In this document: positions 46,766 through 54,830 of the stretch, one piece after another | Numbering within the stretch: position 1 is the first letter of the stretch | Layout of the letters: every line of letters starts with the position of its first letter | DNA from: JAENWD01 sp963796915 | GTDB lineage: Bacteria > Acidobacteriota > Vicinamibacteria > Vicinamibacterales > JAENWD01 | Direction of reading: 5' to 3' | Length of the DNA: 64,000 nt | Assembly: GCA_963796915.1 (NCBI GenBank) | Contig: CAWCNI010000004.1 | Location: forward strand, 3,038,001-3,102,000 | Made by a program: the position numbers and the translations under genes | Notes under the pieces: generated by a model | What the model saw: only the letters and a program-made list of their open reading frames with translations | What the model was told of the DNA's origin: nothing | Database searches by the model: none

Positions 46766-48765
46766 GGACGCGCCGTATCTCCCTCGGCTGCCGGCAACTC
46801 ACGCGCCAGACGCAGATCGACGGTGCCGCCGGCGTCGAGCGCGGTGCCCGCTTCGGGACGCTGGTCGGTCACAAAGCCGGTGCCCGTCAGACGCGGCGTG
46901 ACGCCGAGGCGGCCGAGGGTCCTGACCGCCTGCCGGGCGCTCAGGCCCCGGAGGTCGGGCATCAGCCCGTCCGGGCCCTGCGCCGCGCGCTCTTGACGGA
47001 GCGGCTCCCAGAGGACCGGCATCGTCTGCCCGGTCACTGCCGGCGTGACGACAACCGGCGTCTCGGGATTGACGGTGCGCGGCACGCCGAACTCTCGAAC
47101 GGCGATGTCGGCGATGCGCTTGAAAATGGGCGCGGCCACCAGGCCGCCGAAGTACGGTCCGGCACGCGGCGTGTCGATCACCACGAGAATCGTCATCTGC
47201 GGCTTGCGCGACGGCAGGAAGCCGACAAACGACGCCATGTACTCGGACTTGGAGTAGACGTGGTCGACCAGCTTGGCGGCCGTGCCGCTCTTGGCCGCCA
47301 CCAGGTAGCCGTCCATGCGCGCGGCCTTGCCCGTGCCACGGTCGACGACGCCTTCCATGATGCCGGTCAGCGTCGCCGCGGTGTCGGCGCTGACAGTGCG
47401 TCGCAGCGCCAGCGGCGCGACGACCTGCCGCACACCGTCCCGCACAATCGCGCGAACCAGGTGCGGGCGCATCAGGACTCCGCCGTTGGCGATGGAGCTG
47501 ACAGCGGTTGCCATCTGCAGCGGCGTCACGCCGACCTGGTAGCCCATCGAGACCGACGCGAGCGCGCTGTCGGTCATCGTCGTCCAGACGATCCCCGGCG
47601 CCTCGGCGGGCAGATCCGGCAGGAGCTTGGTCCCGAACCCGAAGCGCCGCACGTAGCGCTCGAGCCGCTCCGCGCCGACCTTGAAGCCGGTACGGATGGC
47701 GCCGACGTTGCTCGACTTCACGATCACGTCGGTGAACGAGATGGTGCCGTTCGGGTGCACGTCCCTCACCCTGCGCGGCCCGATGTCGATATAGCCCGGC
47801 GCGCAGTCGATGAGGGTATCCGGCGTCAGGACGTTTTCATCGAGCGCGGCCGACGCCGTCACCGTCTTGAACGTCGAGCCCGGCTCGTAGATCTCTTCGA
47901 TGGCGCGGTTGTGGCGCAGTTTCTCTTCCACACGGCTCGCGATGTTGGGGTTGAAGTCCGGCTCGCTGGCCATCGCCAGGATCTCGCCGCTCCATGGGTC
48001 CATCACGATCGCCACGCCGCCCTGGGCGCGATTGGCGCGGATCCCTTCGGCCAGCTCGCGCTCGACCTCGTGCTGCAGGACGCTGTCGATCGTCAGCTCG
48101 ATGGACGCGCCCGCAGACGGCGGACGCTCGATGCGATCGAAGGCGTGCTTTCTCGCGTCGGTCACGACCACGACGCGTCCGTCCGAACCACGGATCGTCG
48201 TGTCGTACTGCTGCTCGAGACCGCCGAGCCCCTTGTTGTCGAAGCCCACGTAGCCGAGCGTCGGCCCGAGCAGATCGCGGTTCGGATAGAAGCGGTGGCT
48301 TTCGGTCATGAAACCGATGCCATCGAGCTTCAAGGCGCGAACCGCCTCGGCCTCGTGCGGCGTGACATGGCGCTTCACGTACTGAAACGGCCGCGACTTG
48401 CCGAGCCGCTCTGTCAGCGTCGCCCTGAAGTCGGGCGTGCAGTCCTCGAGGGCGGAGCACAGCGCCTTGGCCGTCTGCGCGGCGTCATCGATGTCGGTCG
48501 GGACCGCGTAGATCGTCTCCACGTCGGCGCTCGTCGCGAGGACGCGGTTGTTCCGGTCGACGATGTCGCCGCGGATCGCCGGCAGGGGCAGCGTCCGCTT
48601 GTACTGCCGATCCGCCTTCGCGACGTAGTCGTCGTGCCGGTACAGCTGCAGGTAGGCGAGCCGCCCCTCGATCCCGGTCGCCCAGGTCAGAAACAGCGCG
48701 ACGACGACAGCGAGACGGCGCCGGATGGTGCCGCGCCAGGCATCGGGGTTCGGAGAGTCGGCCAT
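46762..48765 (-). CDS. ftsI: FtsI/PBP3, septal transpeptidase with PASTA domain
   Basis: 667 residues from ATG 48765. It has one N-terminal membrane helix (about 13-33), a PBP dimerisation domain beginning RGDIVDRNNRVLATSADV (about 60-77) and a transpeptidase domain. The catalytic Ser is in EPGSTFKTVTASA (SxxK, about 297), with KSSNVGAIRTG (SxN) and VAAKSGTAAKLVD (KSG). A single PASTA domain ends the protein (MPDLRGLSARQAVRTLGRLG). The enzyme cross-links septal peptidoglycan with FtsW. A PASTA tail is more typical of Spo/PbpX-like or Gram-positive PBP2x proteins but is also known outside Firmicutes. Confidence 0.95.
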   Translation of the reverse strand: MADSPNPDAWRGTIRRRLAVVVALFLTWATGIEGRLAYLQLYRHDDYVAKADRQYKRTLPLPAIRGDIVDRNNRVLATSADVETIYAVPTDIDDAAQTAKALCSALEDCTPDFRATLTERLGKSRPFQYVKRHVTPHEAEAVRALKLDGIGFMTESHRFYPNRDLLGPTLGYVGFDNKGLGGLEQQYDTTIRGSDGRVVVVTDARKHAFDRIERPPSAGASIELTIDSVLQHEVERELAEGIRANRAQGGVAIVMDPWSGEILAMASEPDFNPNIASRVEEKLRHNRAIEEIYEPGSTFKTVTASAALDENVLTPDTLIDCAPGYIDIGPRRVRDVHPNGTISFTDVIVKSSNVGAIRTGFKVGAERLERYVRRFGFGTKLLPDLPAEAPGIVWTTMTDSALASVSMGYQVGVTPLQMATAVSSIANGGVLMRPHLVRAIVRDGVRQVVAPLALRRTVSADTAATLTGIMEGVVDRGTGKAARMDGYLVAAKSGTAAKLVDHVYSKSEYMASFVGFLPSRKPQMTILVVIDTPRAGPYFGGLVAAPIFKRIADIAVREFGVPRTVNPETPVVVTPAVTGQTMPVLWEPLRQERAAQGPDGLMPDLRGLSARQAVRTLGRLGVTPRLTGTGFVTDQRPEAGTALDAGGTVDLRLARELPAAEGDTARP

Positions 48766-48779
48766 GAAACGCCTCCTCG

Positions 48780-49166
48780 CTAACGCTGGGCGACGACGGA
48801 ACGCGCAGGCGCCGCGCCCGGCGTCACGCGCTCGAGAATGACGGTGTCGTCCTTGCCAGGCGCGTGCATCTTGAGCTGCGTCGTCGCAAGCTGCTCGATG
48901 CGGTCGGGCCGGCTCAGGGTCTGAACTGTCAGCCGCAGGTGGCGGTAGGCCTGCATCTCAGCGGCACGCTGCTGATCGACCTGCTCGATCCGGTAGCCGT
49001 AGCGAATCAGCTCGAAGTGCTGCCACGCGGAGGACAGGAGCACCACGACGAGCAGGGCTCCCACCGTCGCCCAGCGCCACATGTCGCGGAGTCGCGTCTC
49101 GTCCACTTCCCGGACGATGGGGTTGTTCCGGATGTCCTTCTTGATCGCGTACTCGAAGGCGTCCAT
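48780..49166 (-). CDS. ftsL: FtsL-like divisome protein
   Basis: 128 residues from ATG 49166. The layout is that of FtsL: a cytoplasmic tail of about 33 residues, one membrane helix (about 34-52, VGALLVVVLLSSAWQHFEL) and a periplasmic coiled coil (YRIEQVDQQRAAEMQAYRHL) with a short conserved segment SRPDRIEQLATTQLKMHAP. FtsL activates FtsWI with FtsB and FtsQ. Sequence conservation in this family is low, so position between rsmH and ftsI carries much of the assignment. Gaps are 14 bases to both neighbours. Confidence 0.85.
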   Translation of the reverse strand: MDAFEYAIKKDIRNNPIVREVDETRLRDMWRWATVGALLVVVLLSSAWQHFELIRYGYRIEQVDQQRAAEMQAYRHLRLTVQTLSRPDRIEQLATTQLKMHAPGKDDTVILERVTPGAAPARSVVAQR

Positions 49167-49180
49167 GGTCTCCCCTCCCG

Positions 49181-50104
49181 TCAGGCCGCAACGTCGCGGG
49201 CGATGGCCCGCAGTTTCGCGCTGCGTGCGCGCGGATTGCGTTCGAGCTCCGTCGGCTGCGCGACGACGGGCTTCTTCGTCAGCAGGCGCAGGCCGCGCCC
49301 CTCCTGCGCCAGGCCGCGCATCGTGTGCTTCACGATGCGATCCTCGAGCGAGTGAAACGTGATCACCACGAGCCGGCCGTCAGGCAACAGGCGTTCGGTG
49401 GCCTGCCGCACGAAGGTGTCGAGGCCGTCGAGCTCGCCGTTCACCCAGATCCGCAGTGCCTGAAACGTGCGCGTCGCCGGGTCGATGCGCTGCCACCCGT
49501 GACTCGCCACGCCGCGCCGCACGATCGCCGCCAGCTCGCCCGTCGTCTGCAGCGGCCGGTTGGCCACGATCAGCCGGGCGACACGGCGCGAGCGGCGCTC
49601 CTCGCCGAAACGGAAGATCACGTCGGCCAGCTCCGTCTCGCTCGCGCGATTCACCAGGTCGGCTGCGGTCGGTCCCGTCGAACGGTCCATCCGCATGTCG
49701 AGCGGCTCGTCGCGCCGGAAGCTGAACCCGCGGCCCTCACCGTCGAACTGCAGCGACGAGACGCCGAGGTCGGCGAGAATGCCGTCCACGGCGGCAATGC
49801 CGCGCGCGTCGAGTACCTGGTCGAGCGCGCGATAGTCCGCGTGCACCCGTTCCACGCGATCGCCCGCGTCGGCGAGGCGCTCATCGGCACGCGCCAGCGC
49901 GTCGCGATCGCGGTCGATGCCGATCACGCGACCTGCACCGCTGTCGAGCAGCGCCCGCGTATGGCCGCCGAGCCCGAGCGTCGCGTCGACGAAAATTCCG
50001 CCGCGCGCCGGGGCGAGGTACGCCATCGCCTCGGCGAGCAGGACCGGCTCGTGTACCGGGCGCACAGGCTCCGGTTCCCCGCCGTGCTGGTCATCCGCGC
50101 ACAC
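49181..50104 (-). CDS. rsmH: 16S rRNA (cytosine1402-N4)-methyltransferase
   Basis: 307 residues from GTG 50104, immediately after the mraZ stop. RsmH (MraW) methylates N4 of C1402 in 16S rRNA using SAM. Family motifs: RPVHEPVLLAEAMAYLAP (about 14-31), IFVDATLGLGGHTRALLDSG (about 37-56), GIDRDRDALARADERL, GILADLGVSSLQFD, FSFRRDEPLDMRMD, and at the end VVITFHSLEDRIVKHTMRG. The length is typical. It is the second gene of the dcw operon. Confidence 0.95.
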   Translation of the reverse strand: MCADDQHGGEPEPVRPVHEPVLLAEAMAYLAPARGGIFVDATLGLGGHTRALLDSGAGRVIGIDRDRDALARADERLADAGDRVERVHADYRALDQVLDARGIAAVDGILADLGVSSLQFDGEGRGFSFRRDEPLDMRMDRSTGPTAADLVNRASETELADVIFRFGEERRSRRVARLIVANRPLQTTGELAAIVRRGVASHGWQRIDPATRTFQALRIWVNGELDGLDTFVRQATERLLPDGRLVVITFHSLEDRIVKHTMRGLAQEGRGLRLLTKKPVVAQPTELERNPRARSAKLRAIARDVAA

Positions 50105-50560
50105 CTAGATGCCAAACTCGGACAACGCCCGCGCGTCGTCATCGCTGAACGGCTCGCGGTGCAGCTTCGCGGTGAAGCGCTCGTGATTCCAGACTTCCAG
50201 GTAGTCGATTTGCCCGAGGACGTCGACCTCGCCGATCATCGACGCGGCGTCACGAAGACGCGGGTGGATGAGCACGCGGCCCTGCACGTCGAGCTCGCCC
50301 ATCTGCCCGTAGTAATTGACGCGATCGAGGAATCGCAGCCGGGCAGGATGAGTCGACGGCATGGCGCCGAGCTTCTGCTCGATGCCCTGCCAGACCGGCA
50401 TGGGATAGATGCGGGCGCTCTCGCCGGACAGGCTGGTCACGAAGACCTCGCGGCCGTACGTCTGCTGGACCAGCGCGCGAAAGCTGTTCGGGACCTTGAG
50501 TCGTCCCTTATCATCGATTTTCGCCGGGGCATTGCCCCGAAGAACAGCTTGTAGCTCCAT
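50105..50560 (-). CDS. mraZ: MraZ, dcw operon transcription regulator
   Basis: 151 residues from ATG 50560. MraZ has two SpoVT/AbrB-like swapped-hairpin domains: RGNAPAKIDDKGRLKVPNSF (about 8-27) and YYGQMGELDVQGRVLIHPRL (about 83-102). It binds direct repeats upstream of its own gene and represses or activates the operon. The three repeats at 50555-50579 fit this exactly, and the third overlaps the start codon. No better start exists downstream because the conserved RGNAPAKI begins only seven codons later. Confidence 0.94.
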   Translation of the reverse strand: MELQAVLRGNAPAKIDDKGRLKVPNSFRALVQQTYGREVFVTSLSGESARIYPMPVWQGIEQKLGAMPSTHPARLRFLDRVNYYGQMGELDVQGRVLIHPRLRDAASMIGEVDVLGQIDYLEVWNHERFTAKLHREPFSDDDARALSEFGI

Positions 50561-50579
50561 TTTGGTCCATTCTGGTCCA
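50555..50579 (-). promoter_or_regulatory. MraZ box: three TGGAN repeats at 10-bp spacing
   Basis: On the minus strand TGGAC (50575-50579), TGGAC (50565-50569) and TGGAG (50555-50559) are separated by exactly five bases. This matches the known MraZ operator plan (three 5-bp repeats with 5-bp spacers). It covers the predicted +1 region and the mraZ start codon. Confidence 0.8.
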
Positions 50580-50584
50580 CCGCG

Positions 50585-50613
50585 ATGGTAGGGATCAGGC
50601 CATGGGTTGTCAA
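50585..50613 (-). promoter_or_regulatory. Sigma70 promoter of the dcw operon
   Basis: TTGACA (50608-50613), a 17-base spacer and TACCAT (50585-50590) on the minus strand. The predicted start is near 50578, inside the first MraZ repeat, leaving a leader of fewer than 20 bases before mraZ. Confidence 0.75.
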
Positions 50614-50799
50614 CCGGAAATTGTGTAGACTCAGTGACTTACGCCTAATTTTCGCCTGAGTTGCTGGGTGGCCTCCATCGCGACCCACAACTGGTAGCGT
50701 TTGGGCGGATGGTCGAAGCGAACCTGCGTGCTAGCATGGGTCGTTTCGGCGCTTCCGTCCGGCTCCAAGCCGGCGGTCAGGCGCGCCGAACGAGGTCCA

Positions 50800-51894
50800 A
50801 TGCTCCGCGCTGCACTCATCGGATACCCCGCCACAGGCAAGACCACGCTGTTCCAGTTGATGACCGCGGTCCGGGAAACGGGCCGCGCGGCGCACGGGCG
50901 GGGAGAGGTCCAGATCGGCGTGTCGAAAGTCCCCGATCCCCGCCTGGATCGGCTGACGGCGATGTTCAACCCGCGCAAGCGGGTCCCGGCCACCGTGGAG
51001 TTTGCCGATATCGCTGGCGGCGCGGCGGGCGCTCAGGCCCTGGTCGACGTGGTGGCCTACAAGAACGCCGATGCGCTCGTGCACGTCGTGCGCGCCTTCC
51101 GCGACGAGTCGGTGCCGCACGCCTCTGGCAAGGTCGACCCCGCGCGCGACGCCCAGGGCATGGAAGACGAGCTGATCCTCGCCGATCTCGGCGTCACCGA
51201 ACGGCGCCTGGAGCGCATCGACAAGGACCTGAAGAAGTCCAAGACCGCCGACCTGGATCTGGAGCGCGCCCTGATGGTCCGGTGCCGCGAGGCGCTCGAG
51301 AACGGGACGCCGCTCCGGGCCCTGCAGCTGGCCGGCGACGAAGTGAAGCGGTTGCGGGGATTCCAGCTGCTCTCAGCCAAGCCGCTGCTCATCGCCATCA
51401 ACCTCGATGAGCACGACGTGGCGGCCGCCGGCGGACGCATTGAAGACGCCGCAGCGCAGGCCGGCCTGACCTCGTTTCTCTCTCGCGCGGCCACCGGCGC
51501 GGTGGCCGTGTGCGGCAAGATCGAGCTGGAAATCGGCCAGCTCGACGCGGCCGATGCCGCGGCGTTCCTCGCCGACCTCGGCCTGCACGAGTCGGGTCTC
51601 GATCGCGTGATCCGGACCACCTACGACCTGCTCGGCTACATGTCGTTTTTCACCGTGGGTGAGGACGAGTGCCGCGCCTGGTCGATTCCGCGCGGCACCA
51701 TCGCCCAGATGGCCGCCGGCGAGATTCACTCGGATATCGCCAGGGGCTTCATCCGCGCGGAAGTGGTGGCCTACGACGCGCTGATCGCACGGGGATCGCT
51801 GGCCGCATGCCGCGATCACGGCGAGATGCGCCTCGAAGGCAAGGAGTACATCGTCGCCGACGGCGACGTCATCAACTTCCGCCACGCGACCTGA
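50800..51894 (+). CDS. ychF: YchF/OLA1-type ATPase
   Basis: 364 residues from ATG 50800. YchF is an Obg-family P-loop protein that prefers ATP and binds ribosomes; it takes part in stress responses. Visible: P-loop ALIGYPATGKTTLFQLM (about 5-21; most family members have GLPNVGKST), switch region VEFADIAGGAAGAQAL (about 67-82), the NxxE motif in LLIAINLDEHD (about 198-208, replacing NKxD) and a C-terminal TGS domain (RAWSIPRGTIAQMAAGEIHS). The unusual P-loop, with Ala-Thr replacing Asn-Val, is worth noting. Seventeen bases separate it from the first glycosyltransferase gene. Confidence 0.9.
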   Translation: MLRAALIGYPATGKTTLFQLMTAVRETGRAAHGRGEVQIGVSKVPDPRLDRLTAMFNPRKRVPATVEFADIAGGAAGAQALVDVVAYKNADALVHVVRAFRDESVPHASGKVDPARDAQGMEDELILADLGVTERRLERIDKDLKKSKTADLDLERALMVRCREALENGTPLRALQLAGDEVKRLRGFQLLSAKPLLIAINLDEHDVAAAGGRIEDAAAQAGLTSFLSRAATGAVAVCGKIELEIGQLDAADAAAFLADLGLHESGLDRVIRTTYDLLGYMSFFTVGEDECRAWSIPRGTIAQMAAGEIHSDIARGFIRAEVVAYDALIARGSLAACRDHGEMRLEGKEYIVADGDVINFRHAT

Positions 51895-51910
51895 TGCCCC
51901 GCACGCCGCG

Positions 51911-52954
51911 ATGAGCATCCGCACGGTCGTCGTCTGCGAGGCGCAGGTGCCCTTTGTGGAGGGCGGCGCCGAAATCCACGTTCGCAGCCTCGTCGCTCAG
52001 CTGCGCGCGCGCGGCTATCTGGTCGAGCGCGTCGCGCTGCCGTTCAAGTGGTATCCGAAGGAAGAGATCCTCGCCCACGCCGCCGCCTGGCGCCTGATCG
52101 ACCTGTCTGAAAGCAACGGCCGGCCGATCGACCTCGTCATCGGCACGAAATTCCCGTCGTACTTCGCTCGCCATCCCAACAAGGTGGCCTGGTTGATCCA
52201 CCAGTACCGCGCCGCGTACGAGCTGTGCGGCACGGAGTACAGCGACTTCGATCACACCGAGGGCGACGTGGGCCTGCGCGCGACGCTGCTCGACCTCGAC
52301 ACCAGGATGCTCGGCGAGTGCCGGCGCATTTTCGCCAACGCGGCCAACACTGCCGGGCGGCTCACGAGATTCAATGGCCTGGCGGCCGAGCCGCTGTATC
52401 ATCCGCCCCATCTGGCCGATCGACTGACGGCGGGTCCGTTCGGCGACTACGTGCTGGCTGTTGGACGCCTCGAGACAGTCAAGCGGCCGCAACTGGCCAT
52501 CGAAGCCATGGCGTCGGTGGACAGGCCGATCGCGCTGTACCTCGCGGGCGAAGGCACGCAGCGCGAGAATCTGGAAGCGCTCGCCGCGCGCCTTGGCGTG
52601 GCGGATCGGGTACGGTTCCTTGGCGCCGTCGGGGATCAGGCGCTGATCGATCTCTACGCAGGCGCCCTGGCGGTGGTCTACATTCCGTTCGACGAGGACT
52701 TTGGCTACGTGACGCTCGAAGGTTTTCTCGCCGGCAAGCCGGTGATTACCGCGCGTGACTCGGGCGGGACGCTCGAGTTCGTCGCCGACGACCTGAACGG
52801 CGCCGTGGTGGACCCGGCGCCGGAGGCGGTGGCCGTGGCCATCAATCGCTACGCCGCCAATCGACGCCTCGCCGCCGCTCACGGAGAGGCAGGCCGCGTC
52901 CGTGCGTCCAGCGTCACCTGGGACGGCGTTATCGAGCGGCTCGTCGGAACGTAA
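51911..52954 (+). CDS. Family 4 glycosyltransferase
   Basis: 347 residues from ATG 51911. GT-B fold retaining transferase: the N-terminal domain starts TVVVCEAQVPFVEGGAEIHV (about 5-24, acceptor-side Gly loop). The donor side has YVLAVGRLETVKRPQLAIEA (about 181-200), LYLAGEGTQRENLEALAARL and the E-x7-E segment DFGYVTLEGFLAGKPVI (about 261-277). It would transfer a sugar from a nucleotide donor to a lipid-linked or soluble acceptor at the inner membrane. It is the first gene of the long glycan operon; the next start is three bases after its stop. Confidence 0.88.
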   Translation: MSIRTVVVCEAQVPFVEGGAEIHVRSLVAQLRARGYLVERVALPFKWYPKEEILAHAAAWRLIDLSESNGRPIDLVIGTKFPSYFARHPNKVAWLIHQYRAAYELCGTEYSDFDHTEGDVGLRATLLDLDTRMLGECRRIFANAANTAGRLTRFNGLAAEPLYHPPHLADRLTAGPFGDYVLAVGRLETVKRPQLAIEAMASVDRPIALYLAGEGTQRENLEALAARLGVADRVRFLGAVGDQALIDLYAGALAVVYIPFDEDFGYVTLEGFLAGKPVITARDSGGTLEFVADDLNGAVVDPAPEAVAVAINRYAANRRLAAAHGEAGRVRASSVTWDGVIERLVGT

Positions 52955-52957
52955 CCA

Positions 52958-53965
52958 GTGGCGAAGCTGATCATCCAGATTCCGTGCCTCAACGAGGCGG
53001 AGACCCTGCCGGGCACGCTGGCGGACCTGCCGCGGCAGTTGCCGGGCATCGACGCCATCGAGTGGCTGGTGGTCGACGACGGCTCGCGCGATGACACGGC
53101 AGCGGTCGCGAAAGCCCATGGCGTCGAGCACGTGGTGCGCTTCCGGCGCCGCAAGGGCCTGGCGGCCGCGTTCAAGGCCGGCATCGACGCGTCGGTGAAG
53201 CTCGGCGCGGATTTCATCGTCAACACTGACGCCGACAACCAGTACTTCGGCGCCGACATCGCGAAGCTGATCGAGCCGCTCGTGCGCGGCGAGGCCGACA
53301 TCGTCATCGGCGACCGCAACATCGAGGCGATCGCCGAGATGAGCGCGCAGAAGAAACGCCTGCAGCGCCTTGGCAGCTGGGTCGTCCGCCAGGTGTCGGG
53401 TACCGCCGTGCCGGACACGACCAGCGGCTTCAGGGCCTACACGCGCGAGGCCGCGCTCCGGATGACCATCGTGTCGGAGTTCTCCTACACGCTGGAGTCG
53501 ATCATCCAGGCCGGCAAGCAGAAGATGGCCATCGCGCACGTGCCGGTCCGGACCAACCCGCGCGTCCGCCCGTCACGGCTGTTCGACAGCATCTTCTCGT
53601 ACGTCAAGGCGTCAGCGGCCACCATCGTCCGGATCTACGCGATGTACGAGCCACTGAAAGTGTTCTCGTACATCGGCGGCTCTGTCTTCGCGCTCGGCTT
53701 CGCGCTGACGCTGCGCTTCCTCTACTACTACGCCATCGGCACCGGGCGCGGCCACGTGCAGTCGCTGATCCTGTCGGCGGTGCTGATGATCGTGGGGTTC
53801 CAGGTCCTGCTGATCGGCCTGGTGTCTGACATGATTTCCGGAAGCAGGAAGCTGCTGGAGGACCTGGTCTACCGGGTCCGGACGCTCGAGCTCTCCATCA
53901 ACGAACGCGAACGGGAACGCGAGCGCAGGCAGCGCGGCGCCGCTGACGCGCTGGAGCGGGAGTAG
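52958..53965 (+). CDS. Polyprenyl-phosphate glycosyltransferase (GT2, ArnC/DpmI-like), copy 1
   Basis: 335 residues from GTG 52958. The GT-A domain has IQIPCLNEAETLPGTLADLP (about 5-24), VVDDGSRDDTAAVA and the metal-binding VNTDADNQYFGADI (about 87-100). It is followed by SGTAVPDTTSGFRAYTREAA and two C-terminal membrane helices (about 232-255 and 265-290). A coiled basic tail ends the protein (RERERERRQRG). Such enzymes load a sugar from a nucleotide onto polyprenyl phosphate. The next gene encodes a paralogue, three bases downstream. Confidence 0.88.
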   Translation: MAKLIIQIPCLNEAETLPGTLADLPRQLPGIDAIEWLVVDDGSRDDTAAVAKAHGVEHVVRFRRRKGLAAAFKAGIDASVKLGADFIVNTDADNQYFGADIAKLIEPLVRGEADIVIGDRNIEAIAEMSAQKKRLQRLGSWVVRQVSGTAVPDTTSGFRAYTREAALRMTIVSEFSYTLESIIQAGKQKMAIAHVPVRTNPRVRPSRLFDSIFSYVKASAATIVRIYAMYEPLKVFSYIGGSVFALGFALTLRFLYYYAIGTGRGHVQSLILSAVLMIVGFQVLLIGLVSDMISGSRKLLEDLVYRVRTLELSINERERERERRQRGAADALERE

Positions 53966-53968
53966 CCG

Positions 53969-54829
53969 TTGGCCGACCCCTCCGTCACGAGCATCGTCAT
54001 CCCGGCCCTGAACGAGGCCGACGCGATCGGCGCCGTGATCGCCGCCTTGCGCGCCGCCGCGCCCTGGCACGAGATCATCATCGTGGACGACGGGTCCACT
54101 GACGGGACTGGCGAGCGCGCACGCGAGGCAGGCGCGACTGTCGTCAGGCACCCCTACAACAAGGGCAACGGCGCCTCGGTGAAATCCGGGATCCGGCGCG
54201 CGACCGGCGACGTCGTCCTGGTCGTCGACGGCGACGGCCAGCATCGGCCCTCCGACGCCGCGCGCATCGTGGGTTACATCGGCGAGTACGACCTGGTCGT
54301 CGGCGCGCGATCGGCGGCGACGCAAGCCACCTCGATGCGTCGCGTCGGCAACGGCCTGCTGAACCGCCTGGCCAGCTACCTGACGGAGCGCGACATCCCC
54401 GATCTGACGTCCGGGTTCAGGGCGGCGCGGCGCGAGTGCCTGCTCGAGTTCCTGCATCTCCTGCCCAATGGCTTCTCGACGCCGACAACGACGACGCTGG
54501 CGTTCATCAAGGCGGGGTACAGCGTGCGCTTCGAGCCCATCGACGCCGAGCAGCGCGTCGGGAAATCGAAGATCAAGCTGGCGCGCGACGGCGCGAAGTT
54601 CTTTCTGATCCTGCTGAAGATCGTCACGATTTTCAGCCCGCTGAAGATCTTCGTGCCGGTCAGCGCGGTCACCTTCGCGCTTGGCTCCCTCTACGCGGTG
54701 TGGACGATCTGGACGCAGTCGCACGTCACCAACTCGTCGGTCCTGCTCATCGTCCTCTCGGTCGTGATCTTTCTGGTCGGCCTGGTGTCGGAACAGATCT
54801 CGGCGCTCCGGTTCGAGCGTCGCCAGTGA
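53969..54829 (+). CDS. Polyprenyl-phosphate glycosyltransferase (GT2, ArnC/DpmI-like), copy 2
   Basis: 286 residues; TTG 53969 is preceded by GGGAG. GT-A motifs: SIVIPALNEADAIGAVIAAL (about 6-25), IIVDDGSTDGTGERA, LVVDGDGQHRPSDA (about 82-95), DLTSGFRAARREC and a conserved FIKAGYSVRFEPIDAEQRVG. Two C-terminal helices lie at about 222-243 and 250-272. It shares plan and motifs with the preceding gene and probably makes another polyprenyl-phosphate sugar, or the two work as a pair. The next gene starts one base after the stop. Confidence 0.88.
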   Translation: MADPSVTSIVIPALNEADAIGAVIAALRAAAPWHEIIIVDDGSTDGTGERAREAGATVVRHPYNKGNGASVKSGIRRATGDVVLVVDGDGQHRPSDAARIVGYIGEYDLVVGARSAATQATSMRRVGNGLLNRLASYLTERDIPDLTSGFRAARRECLLEFLHLLPNGFSTPTTTTLAFIKAGYSVRFEPIDAEQRVGKSKIKLARDGAKFFLILLKIVTIFSPLKIFVPVSAVTFALGSLYAVWTIWTQSHVTNSSVLLIVLSVVIFLVGLVSEQISALRFERRQ

Positions 54830-54830
54830 C

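Noticed and set aside
42831..48783. Several plus-strand frames of 500-760 residues across the dcw genes
   Set aside because: All are exact antisense shadows of mraY, murF, murE and ftsI and show typical shadow composition.
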